A DNA stretch of 64,000 nucleotides from Clostridia bacterium (lineage in GTDB: Bacteria > Bacillota > Clostridia > Oscillospirales > Acutalibacteraceae): assembly GCA_017474045.1 (NCBI GenBank), contig JAFUHX010000015.1, positions 25,289 through 89,288 on the forward strand. Direction: 5' to 3'. The notes below the pieces were generated by a model that worked only from the letters and a program-made list of their open reading frames with translations, ran no database searches and was not told the origin of the DNA. Positions 27,748 to 34,810 of the stretch are shown here, in pieces (position 1 is the first letter of the stretch; every line of letters starts with the position of its first letter). The position numbers were made by a program, and so were the translations under genes.

Positions 27748-28134
27748 ATGACTAATCTTTCCAAACTTCAAATCGAACTGAATAACAACAAATATTTTGG
27801 CGAGAATACTCAGTCCATTTACGAGAGTATTCTTGAAGAAAACAACTTAGACCCTCACGAGGAATACACTAAGGCGAATGACCGTGTAAATATGTTAGAG
27901 TCTGTCTATGATGTATTATCCGCATTGGCTAATGACATTAACTCTTTCCGCAAGGTTGAGACTGAGTTTACCACTACATCTGCTGCCTATGAGTATATCC
28001 AGAGACGTTTAAAGGATATTAGAGCAGAGATTGACAGAGTAAAACTTGAAACCAGATACACGGATGAGTCCGGCAATGAAAGTTCCATCCTCAGATATAT
28101 GTACTTCAATACTCAGACTAACTTTGACATTTAA
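27748..28134 (+). CDS. putative head-tail connector/adaptor protein
   Basis: 128 aa with an ideal AAGGAGG site. Largely helical and charged with no membrane segment. Its size and place just before an Ig-domain structural protein suggest a gp6-like adaptor between portal and tail, but no motif proves it. It is separated from the portal gene by 4.3 kb holding the integrase and ardA modules, an unusual break in a head-gene cluster. Confidence 0.5.
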   Translation: MTNLSKLQIELNNNKYFGENTQSIYESILEENNLDPHEEYTKANDRVNMLESVYDVLSALANDINSFRKVETEFTTTSAAYEYIQRRLKDIRAEIDRVKLETRYTDESGNESSILRYMYFNTQTNFDI

Positions 28135-28146
28135 GGCGGTGGTTTT

Positions 28147-29277
28147 ATGAATAACATTCTTACCAGAGTCTTTGATGAAACTATGCAGCGTGAAGGTCGT
28201 ACTATTTCCACTGTAACCAGCGGAGAAAGTTTTGAGTGTTTCTTCCGCAGAAACAATGACAATACCAACAGCAAAGATACTATGATTATGTATTACCGCT
28301 GTGGTTCTCCCGTCAATGCCGGTACTTTGCTTAGCTATGCTGGAAATACCTACATTGCACTTAATAAGGAAACGGCTGAAAACGATGTCTATTTCAAGTC
28401 TGCAATCATCAAGACCAATGGCACTATTAACACACATAGCCTTACTGTCAATGGTTTATCTTTCTATGGTGAGGGCGTGAATAATGCTATGTCAACGGAT
28501 GGCACGAACATTTCTATTATTTCTGGAAATCTTGAAGTGTTGACTGAGGATAACGCTGCATCCAGAGCCTTACAGGTCGATGACTTATTTAATGAGTGGG
28601 GACGTACTTGGAGAATTGATAATCTTTACTTTGTGGACGGTATTTGTCACGTAATCGTAGAAATGTACGCAGATGTTACACCTACATATGAGTATGAGCT
28701 TACTCTTTCTTCTCTCACATCATATAATGTAAAGCCGGGAGATACAGACACTTTGACATATACGGCTATCTGCAATGATGATGAAGTCGATAACCCCGAT
28801 GTCAATTTCACATCTTCTAATGAAGAAGTTGCTAAGATTGATAATAACGGCAATATCACTTACTTAGCCGATGGCGAGGTTTTCTTCTCAGTCGTATGGA
28901 TTGACAAGGCAACGGCGCAGACCGACACAGTAACCGTTGTAACCGAAGCTGTGAGTGATGAAGTTGCAATTTTCGTAACACCGATTGAGGAAATCTATAA
29001 TGGTTTTGAAGAAGTTCTCAATTTCTATGCCACAAAAGGCGGTGTAAAGGATGAGAGCATTCCCGTCTCTTTCAAGGTTGAGAATTTAAGCGTAACAAAC
29101 AACTATGATGTTCATATGAAGAAAATCACTTATACCGATAACGGTGATGGCACTGTTACACTTTTGGTCGATGGTAGTATATCTACACTGTATGGTAAAA
29201 CATTTGATTTCGTCGCATACAATGAAGAATTAGGCATTGAGAATAGACAGACCATCAAAATCACTTCAATGTTCTAA
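28147..29277 (+). CDS. phage structural protein with Ig-like (Big_2) domain
   Basis: 376 aa. The N-terminal part (1-175) resembles small head-closure or tail-completion proteins. The middle (about 180-265) reads as a bacterial Ig-like domain with the VNFTSSNEEVAKIDNNGNIT pattern, a hallmark of Big_2 modules that decorate virions and adhere to surfaces. The C-terminus (270-376) is another beta domain. It follows the adaptor by 12 bp. The strong sigma-A promoter at 29288 lies just after its stop. Confidence 0.65.
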   Translation: MNNILTRVFDETMQREGRTISTVTSGESFECFFRRNNDNTNSKDTMIMYYRCGSPVNAGTLLSYAGNTYIALNKETAENDVYFKSAIIKTNGTINTHSLTVNGLSFYGEGVNNAMSTDGTNISIISGNLEVLTEDNAASRALQVDDLFNEWGRTWRIDNLYFVDGICHVIVEMYADVTPTYEYELTLSSLTSYNVKPGDTDTLTYTAICNDDEVDNPDVNFTSSNEEVAKIDNNGNITYLADGEVFFSVVWIDKATAQTDTVTVVTEAVSDEVAIFVTPIEEIYNGFEEVLNFYATKGGVKDESIPVSFKVENLSVTNNYDVHMKKITYTDNGDGTVTLLVDGSISTLYGKTFDFVAYNEELGIENRQTIKITSMF

Positions 29278-29287
29278 TAAAAGATAC

Positions 29288-29316
29288 TTGCAGTTTCTCA
29301 GGAATTGTGATATAAT
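29288..29316 (+). promoter_or_regulatory. strong sigma-A promoter of the riboswitch transcript
   Basis: TTGCAG 29288-29293 and perfect TATAAT 29311-29316, spacing 17. Transcription would begin near 29323. Confidence 0.88.
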
Positions 29317-29322
29317 CCGTAC

Positions 29323-29501
29323 ATAACCTATAAAGAGTGCGTTAGAGGCAAGCTCGATGACCGCACACCAACCTGCCAGACCGGTAAGGTGGTAATGCTT
29401 GATTGATGGGTGTATAAATGAGTAGTGCATCCATCTGACGATGGGTGTTTTTTAATGCCTCTTTATAGGATTATCATTATCTTATAAGGAGGCATTTTTT
29501 T
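29323..29501 (+). ncRNA. S-box/SAM-I-like riboswitch candidate with antiterminator switch
   Basis: Stem P1: CCTATAAAGAG (29327-29337) pairs perfectly with 29459-29469. P2: GTGCG/CGCAC (29337-29341/29362-29366) with a GAUGA kink-turn-like strand (29356-29360), capped by GAG/CTC. The loop bases CAAGC (29349-29353) pair with GCTTG (29397-29401), a pseudoknot placed as in SAM-I. P3 is CC(A)ACCT/AGGTGG (29368-29374/29387-29392) followed by TAAT. Versus SAM-I, GCAACC/GGUGC becomes CCAACC/GGUGG, a compensatory swap, and the AAGAG before P2 is kept. The bases 29454-29467 can instead pair with 29483-29496, a 14-bp stem that buries AGGAGG and ends in T7: terminator and ribosome-site block in one. P1 excludes it, so ligand binding should turn the gene ON. 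A further hairpin (29430-29448) with T6 lies inside. Confidence 0.6.
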
Positions 29502-29798
29502 ATGTCAGAAAAAGCAATCAGCAATCTCTTAAATCTCAAAGGCAGAGTTTATGTTTATCTTGCCGATGAGGAAACCGGCAAACAGTTTATGCAGCAAGCG
29601 GAAACTGAAGGATTTACTTTCAGAGATGGAGTGAAACCAACAGAAAGACCGTATGATTCTATCATAGCTTTAAATCGTGACCACACGATAAACTATGTCG
29701 GGTTCGTAGGTCATATGGCTTTTGGAGCAAAGGCAAAGACAATAGGCAAAGAGAAACTAATCCGATATGACTTTAAAAAAAGACTACTGCTTACTTGA
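29502..29798 (+). CDS. small hypothetical protein under riboswitch-like control
   Basis: 98 aa, starting at ATG 29502 immediately after the T7 of the switch hairpin, whose stem contains the AAGGAGG site. Composition is mixed with a basic C-terminus; it includes SIIALNRDHTINYVGFVGHMAF. No known domain recognised and no signal peptide. If the leader is SAM-responsive, the product could act in SAM or methylation chemistry, for example anti-restriction, but nothing in the protein shows this. Confidence 0.7.
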   Translation: MSEKAISNLLNLKGRVYVYLADEETGKQFMQQAETEGFTFRDGVKPTERPYDSIIALNRDHTINYVGFVGHMAFGAKAKTIGKEKLIRYDFKKRLLLT

Positions 29799-29818
29799 AG
29801 CAATAGCCTTTATCAGCA

Positions 29819-30028
29819 TTATTGGTTTTCTTCTGGGTCAGGTTCAAATTCTAAAATATCCTCTGGATTGCAATTCAGAAAAATGCAAAGTTTGTTGAGC
29901 GTGTCCGTGGTGACTATTTCGTTTTTACGCAATTTATTGATAGTTGCAGGACTCAATATCTCTTTTAAATCTTTTTGTTTTAACCCAGAACGATTGAGCT
30001 TGTCCCAGAGCCTATAAAATGTAATCAT
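29819..30028 (-). CDS. small XRE-like helix-turn-helix regulator
   Basis: 69 aa. It reads as a compact Cro/C1-type domain (LNRSGLKQKDLKEILSPATINKLRKNEIVTT..LNKLCIFLNCNPEDILEF), as in the YozG/Xre_3 group. An acidic tail follows. It is divergent from 30159 and near the two RNA elements, so it may control this module. Confidence 0.85.
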   Translation of the reverse strand: MITFYRLWDKLNRSGLKQKDLKEILSPATINKLRKNEIVTTDTLNKLCIFLNCNPEDILEFEPDPEENQ

Positions 30029-30158
30029 AAGTAATCCTCCGTTTGGTTACTTCAATTTAATTGATTATAACACATCTAAATGTGATTGTCAAACTGTAAC
30101 AATGATATACTTTCGCAAGACTATTGATACCGATGGCAAACTTATAAAGGAGAATGAA

Positions 30159-30491
30159 ATGAGACTAATCAAGAAAAATGGCGGTAGTTCCGCACCATAT
30201 GAACACAATTTCAAAAATACGACTATCTTCTATGAGAATGAGAAAGTAGAATACAAGCTCTGTGAAGATGATATGTCATCCAGCTTTATGACCTGTGCCA
30301 ATTTGGAATATCAGGCTAAGTTCGGAGATGTCAACGCTCAGTTGCTTGAATACTATCTTTTCTTCAATTCTGCCGGTGAGCCTATTCTAAGGGTAGTAAA
30401 CAGAAGAAATTCACGCTCTGTTATGGCTAACGTGGAGTTGTCGGAATCGGAGAGGGCGCAAATTAAAAGCATAACTGTTTGTAGTAAATGA
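30159..30491 (+). CDS. hypothetical protein
   Basis: 110 aa from ATG 30159, behind AAAGGAG; an upstream in-frame ATG (30102) lacks a ribosome site. Contains IFYENEKVEYKLCEDDMSSS and a beta-rich centre; no domain recognised. It stands alone between a small repressor gene and the orphan RNA. Codon use matches the element. Confidence 0.55.
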   Translation: MRLIKKNGGSSAPYEHNFKNTTIFYENEKVEYKLCEDDMSSSFMTCANLEYQAKFGDVNAQLLEYYLFFNSAGEPILRVVNRRNSRSVMANVELSESERAQIKSITVCSK

Positions 30492-30569
30492 GTTACTACG
30501 AAAATGTACCATTGATATTATTAAGCGTAAAAAAGTATGCGAAAACATAATATTTTTTTAAATTTGCTA

Positions 30570-30598
30570 TTGACAACGCACTACTTCTATGGTATAAT
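30570..30598 (+). promoter_or_regulatory. consensus sigma-A promoter of the orphan RNA
   Basis: TTGACA 30570-30575 and TATAAT 30593-30598, spacing 17: a full consensus match. An AGTATGCG motif sits upstream at 30534-30541. Confidence 0.92.
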
Positions 30599-30604
30599 GA
30601 TAAA

Positions 30605-30928
30605 AATTGAATATGATGATGCTGGGAATAGGAATGAACACCTATGCATCATAGCTATTAACCAGTAGTGGCGTATGGTATATATTGATTGATGTATCAT
30701 ATCGCATAAGCACTCAGGCAATCAAGAATTATTTGTTCTCTGTTTAGTGAAGTACATACTTGAAAGTCAGCTAAGAGTATGGGCGTGTATGCGCCGGTTG
30801 CTGACCTTAGGGAAGATTTGGAATCACCGATGTAATTAAGCTCAGCGCAGGAAATGGCGTTTTGATATTGGTTAATTCAAGGCTATCTTGATACGACTTT
30901 AACGGTCGTGTTGGGATAGCCTTTTTTT
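30605..30928 (+). ncRNA. orphan structured RNA, about 320 nt
   Basis: Bounded by a perfect promoter and a strong terminator: AGGCTATC (30880-30887) with GATAGCCT (30915-30922), inner ACGAC/GTCGT, then T7. No open frame fits. Hairpins include TGATGC..ATAGG/CCTAT..GCATCA (about 30616-30652) and GCG.ATGGTATA/TATCATAT.GC (30671-30705). GTCAGC (30766-30771) pairs with GCTGAC (30800-30805) while CTAAG (30771-30775) can pair with CTTAG (30806-30810), forming an H-type pseudoknot around the stem GGCG/CGCC (30782-30785/30792-30795). It lacks the signature sequences of tmRNA, RNase P RNA and SRP RNA. It could be a 6S-like or element-specific RNA. Confidence 0.7.
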
Positions 30929-30963
30929 GTTTGTTTTTTAAGACATAGAAAGGAATTTGGAAA

Positions 30964-31200
30964 ATGGATGAAAGAAAATATTTAGTAGTCAATGTTTCCG
31001 GCAATACAGAGAAAGTATTACATAGCTACATCGACAGAGATGAGGCTATTTCCAAAATGAACATAATCGGTAAACGCAACAGAAGCGGAGGCATTATTTG
31101 TGTCATTCTCGGTAGAGAGTTGTCTAATGGAAGTATTGCTCGTGGTAGAGAGCAGATAGCCGTTTATGATGCTTGGTTAGAACGTCTTTTGAAAGATTAA
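30964..31200 (+). CDS. small hypothetical protein
   Basis: 78 aa, ATG with AGAAAGGAA upstream. Basic; the sequence includes KRNRSGGIICVILGRE and ends WLERLLKD. No recognised domain. It lies directly after the orphan RNA terminator and before the five-unit repeat array. Confidence 0.55.
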   Translation: MDERKYLVVNVSGNTEKVLHSYIDRDEAISKMNIIGKRNRSGGIICVILGRELSNGSIARGREQIAVYDAWLERLLKD

Positions 31201-31210
31201 GACGGTGCGT

Positions 31211-32000
31211 TTTTGAAGATGTTAGCTCAGCCATTTTGAGATGAGGACATAAATTCCGTTTTTATTTTTGGAGATAAAGCCTTTGTTTATAGGCGTTTTC
31301 GCCTTTGGTTACAAGGGGTTTGAGAACCACAAAAACAAACACCTGAAAATCGTTTATAGATGGGAATGTAACGCAGCGTTTTAAAAGATGTAATCATTTA
31401 TATTTTGGGATGAGGTCAACACAAACCATTGAAAAATCGGCGTTTTTTCAATGGTTTTAAAGGACTAAAAAAACTTTAAAAATATTTATTGGGTTTTCTA
31501 TATAGAAGGGAATGTAAAAATGTAATCAGAGCAATTTTGAGATAACCCGCAAATTGTAGAAAAGAGTTTTTAAAGATGAAGCCTTAAAACAAGCCAATTT
31601 TAGCCGATAAATCAACGGTTTTTCGGCTCTGATATAAAAACCTTAAAAATGGTTTATAGATGGATATACAGAAAATGTGAAGTGACCAATTTTGAGATGA
31701 CAGAGAAATAATACCGGTTCATTTTGAGATGAAGTTTTCAAAATCCGTTTAGCAAATGGAGATGAAGCCTCAATTTATGGGCGTTTTTCCCTTATAAATC
31801 AAGCACTTTTCGCTCCCTCAAAAAAACACCTAAAAATCGTATATAGATGGAAAGTAGAAATAGCAATTTTGAGATGTCCCCTAAGTTCATTTTTGGATGA
31901 CCGCTTATTTACCCTCAATTTCTCTATGCTTTATAAGGGATTTGAGACCATCATAAAAAAACTCTGATTTTTTGTTTTATAGAAGGGATATGTCCCATTA
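31211..32000 (+). repeat. five-unit imperfect repeat array, non-coding
   Basis: Two motifs recur in a fixed order. Motif A, TTTTGAGATGA or close: 31234, 31403, 31535, 31690, 31722, 31867, 31890. Motif B, TTTATAGATGGGAATGTA or close: 31353, 31497, 31653, 31840, 31975 (spacing 144, 156, 187, 135). Between A and B three units share GAT(A/G)AAGCCT followed by an inverted repeat such as GGCGTTTTCGCC, and most have AAACACCT-AAAATCG before motif B. There is no ribosome site or sustained reading frame. Each unit ends in a TATAGAT-like -10 box, so it may be an array of promoters, small RNAs or binding sites. Confidence 0.75.
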
Positions 32001-32053
32001 CTTTATTTTTTTAATTTCCATATTTGAAAACATAGAAAGAAAGGAGGCACAAT

Positions 32054-32236
32054 ATGCCGGATTTAAAAACCAGATGTGTCAATCTATTAACGGCTCTTGA
32101 TTTACCGAAAACGAGATTTTGTAAAAATATCAAAATCAGCACTCAGGCGTTTAATGCGTGGTTGCGTGGCGATTTGAATTTAGCAGAATCCACAACGAAT
32201 AGAATTGATAAATATTTGAAGAATTTTAATTTCTAA
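32054..32236 (+). CDS. tiny helix-turn-helix-like protein
   Basis: 60 aa with AAAGGAGG upstream. The pattern LPKTRFCKNIKISTQAFNAWLRGDLNLAESTTNRIDKYL is that of a minimal XRE-type HTH, similar in size and layout to the proteins at 38650 and 29819. It lies right after the repeat array and is a candidate to bind it. Confidence 0.7.
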   Translation: MPDLKTRCVNLLTALDLPKTRFCKNIKISTQAFNAWLRGDLNLAESTTNRIDKYLKNFNF

Positions 32237-32302
32237 TGAGATAAAGAGAAAAGAAAAAGAAAATCGGAGAGCATAAAGAAACATTGAAAGGATTTAATTG
32301 TA

Positions 32303-32926
32303 ATGAAAATGAAAAGATATTTCTATGAGCATTTATGCGTTGAAGATTTACCCGGTGAAAAATGGAAACCGATTGAAAACTATCCATTATATCAAGTGTC
32401 AAATTTAGGTCGTATCAAGTCTATCACTTATGAAAGATTTATTAGTAACGGTTATACCACTTTTCACACTGCAAAGATTATTAGGCAAACCATAGGTAAA
32501 AAAGGATATTTATATGTGACCATTTATGAAAATGGGAACAGACATACATTGCTGGTCAGTAGATTAGTTGCTATTGCATTTATCAAAAACCCACATAATC
32601 TTCCGGAAGTAAACCACAAATCAGAAGATAAAAAAGATAACACTGTTTCCAATTTGGAATGGGTGTCACATCAAGATAATTCTGACTGGGGTACACGTAA
32701 TGAAAGAATCGGAAAAGCCATTAAGGGCGTTAAAAGAACATCAGTACAGAAAGAAAGATTATCTGTTGCACACGGTTTTCCGGTCAAGTGCGAAGGAAAG
32801 AAATTTAACAGTATTACAAAGTGCGCCCAGCATTACGGCGTACCACATCAAACAATGACAAAATGGCTAAATGGTGTTCGCCCTATGCCCCAGAAATGGA
32901 AAGATAAAGGACTGAAATTTATCTAA
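32303..32926 (+). CDS. HNH homing endonuclease with NUMOD4 domain
   Basis: 207 aa. NUMOD4 segment EKWKPIENYPLYQVSNLGRIKS (about 19-40), HNH-type core LPEVNHKSEDKKDNTVSNLEWV (about 98-120) and a C-terminal NUMOD1/HTH-like DNA-binding part. Such free-standing enzymes cut specific DNA sites and spread themselves in phages. No intron boundary was recognised around it. It lies just upstream of the helicase gene. An AAAGGATTT site precedes the ATG (an ATG two codons later is equally possible). Confidence 0.85.
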   Translation: MKMKRYFYEHLCVEDLPGEKWKPIENYPLYQVSNLGRIKSITYERFISNGYTTFHTAKIIRQTIGKKGYLYVTIYENGNRHTLLVSRLVAIAFIKNPHNLPEVNHKSEDKKDNTVSNLEWVSHQDNSDWGTRNERIGKAIKGVKRTSVQKERLSVAHGFPVKCEGKKFNSITKCAQHYGVPHQTMTKWLNGVRPMPQKWKDKGLKFI

Positions 32927-32955
32927 AAGCTAAAAGTAGAAAGGATAGTTACTAT

Positions 32956-34806
32956 ATGATAAAAGTTGAAACATTTAATCTCAATTTAGAAGAAACATTC
33001 CCCGAAAGAGATTTTCATACTAAGCAGAAAGAGTTTTTCAAGTATGCACTTAATCAGATAAACAATGACAGATGCACCGACAGAGTGACCGTTTTTGCCG
33101 CACGTTGCGGATTAGGTAAAAGCACATTCCTTCAGTTGCTTGTAAAAAGCTGGTTAGAAGATAACAAGAACAGAGGCTTGATTATTGTAACTGACAACTT
33201 ACAGAGATTAGCTTCTTTCAATGATAATACCGACAAGAGAATAGCTTACCTCACTGCTGAGAATAAAGATACAGAGTTGGTTCGTCAGGCATATTGCCCG
33301 GTACTCTTAATGTCAACTCAGCGTTATTTTCAAATGGATAGCATAGAGCCGTTTCTTACCTACTATGTGGGCGGCAACAAGTATTCCCGTGATACTGTCA
33401 TTTTTGATGAAACGCCTTATTTCAAAGAGATTAACGAAATTGGTATTGATGAGTTAGACTTGCTGCATTCTGCTTTGAATGAGGGTATCACAGATTTGTG
33501 TAATCCGATTGACAAAGAATGGGTACTTACTCAATATTCAGAATTTAGACAGACGATGATTGAGACTATTAACGCCTTAGAGCAGAAGCGAAATAGAACT
33601 ACATACCTTTTTTATCACCCTGAGTTCACCAGAATTTCAGAAGATGACATTCGTTTTTATGCGATTGTAAATGAATCTTTGAAAAACATTAACGGCAAAT
33701 ATCCTAAGGCAAAAAAGATTCTTGAAGATATTGAAGATTTCCTCCAGCACGGAGCATTCTTTTCTTCTTTCAAGTTGCAGGACAGTAACCACTACCACAA
33801 GAGTTTCATTCTTCATAAGGATTGCAAAGAAAAGTTTATGCTCGGCGGTAGCTTAAAGACATTTATTTTTGATGCCAGTGCTGGCACATCTGAGCTTTAC
33901 CCTTACGATGCCGAATGGCTAACGATGCTTGAATGTAACCAATTCAATATGCCGTTAGACTTTTTGCACATTCATTTAGTGGATGTCAATACCTCCAGAA
34001 ATGCACTTATCAATCAAGAGGATAAAGAAACTAAGCTCACAGCAATTAAAAACTACATCTCCGGCAAAGGCTTTAATGTGGATGATACTCTCTTAGTCAG
34101 CTATAAGGCATTAACAGAGTCAAACAAATTTGCTGAGATTGGCTTTGACAGAGACCATTCAATGTATTTTGGCAATGTCAAAGGATTTAATCACAATAAA
34201 GACAAACACACCTTATTGCAGATTGGTTTGAACCGTCAATCTGACATTAACTATCTTCTTATGTTCCTCTCGAATAATGAAGATTTTGAACTTAGGCTCA
34301 AAAATGATATTTCCGGTATTGAGGATAGTATAGCCGAATGCGACAAGATGCTTAGAAGTGAATGCACCGAAGAATATATGGCAGCAGAGGTAGTAACTGA
34401 CCTCATCCAGAATGTATTTAGAACTAAGGCAAGAGAGCTTACCAACAGAGACAGAATTGACATTTACTTGTTCTGCAAGTACAGCGAATGTATTCTGACC
34501 GAAATTCAGTATAGCCTTGGAAGGCTGGGTACATCTATTGAGATTGAAGAACTCAGCGACTTGCAGATAGCTAAGATTAAAAATCGCAAGGGTGAAAGTA
34601 CGGCTCAGAAGATTTTGGATTGGGTCGAAAAACAGGAATGCGGTAGAGAATTTACAGTTGATGAGTTTTTAGCGGAACTCGGTATTGAGGCTAAGAACTT
34701 CACCGTTGCCAAAAGAAACAAAAGTATTAAGAAACTCTTTGATGATATGAAGATTGAGCATACGAAGGGCAAATATCGTATTGCCGATAAAGGAAAGGAA
34801 CATTGA
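32956..34806 (+). CDS. SF2-like helicase/ATPase of the element
   Basis: 616 aa. N-terminal P-loop AARCGLGKST (48-57) and Walker B VIFDETPYF (148-156; DE at 151-152), then STQRYF and further helicase-like segments. The C-terminal third is a winged-helix-like tail. This is the usual pattern of phage replication or transcription-coupled DNA translocases. The gene ends four bases before the GTG of the RNA polymerase homologue, so both proteins are made from one message and may act together in copying or transcribing element DNA. Confidence 0.75.
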   Translation: MIKVETFNLNLEETFPERDFHTKQKEFFKYALNQINNDRCTDRVTVFAARCGLGKSTFLQLLVKSWLEDNKNRGLIIVTDNLQRLASFNDNTDKRIAYLTAENKDTELVRQAYCPVLLMSTQRYFQMDSIEPFLTYYVGGNKYSRDTVIFDETPYFKEINEIGIDELDLLHSALNEGITDLCNPIDKEWVLTQYSEFRQTMIETINALEQKRNRTTYLFYHPEFTRISEDDIRFYAIVNESLKNINGKYPKAKKILEDIEDFLQHGAFFSSFKLQDSNHYHKSFILHKDCKEKFMLGGSLKTFIFDASAGTSELYPYDAEWLTMLECNQFNMPLDFLHIHLVDVNTSRNALINQEDKETKLTAIKNYISGKGFNVDDTLLVSYKALTESNKFAEIGFDRDHSMYFGNVKGFNHNKDKHTLLQIGLNRQSDINYLLMFLSNNEDFELRLKNDISGIEDSIAECDKMLRSECTEEYMAAEVVTDLIQNVFRTKARELTNRDRIDIYLFCKYSECILTEIQYSLGRLGTSIEIEELSDLQIAKIKNRKGESTAQKILDWVEKQECGREFTVDEFLAELGIEAKNFTVAKRNKSIKKLFDDMKIEHTKGKYRIADKGKEH

Positions 34807-34810
34807 TACA

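Noticed and set aside
30605-30928. tmRNA, RNase P RNA or SRP RNA
   Set aside because: No tRNA-like ends, tag frame, or known conserved core motifs were found.
31211-32000. CRISPR array
   Set aside because: Repeat units are imperfect, of differing length and contain internal conserved sub-motifs; no cas genes occur in the window.
32303-32926. Group I intron around the HNH gene
   Set aside because: No conserved group I core segments were seen and the neighbouring genes are intact.
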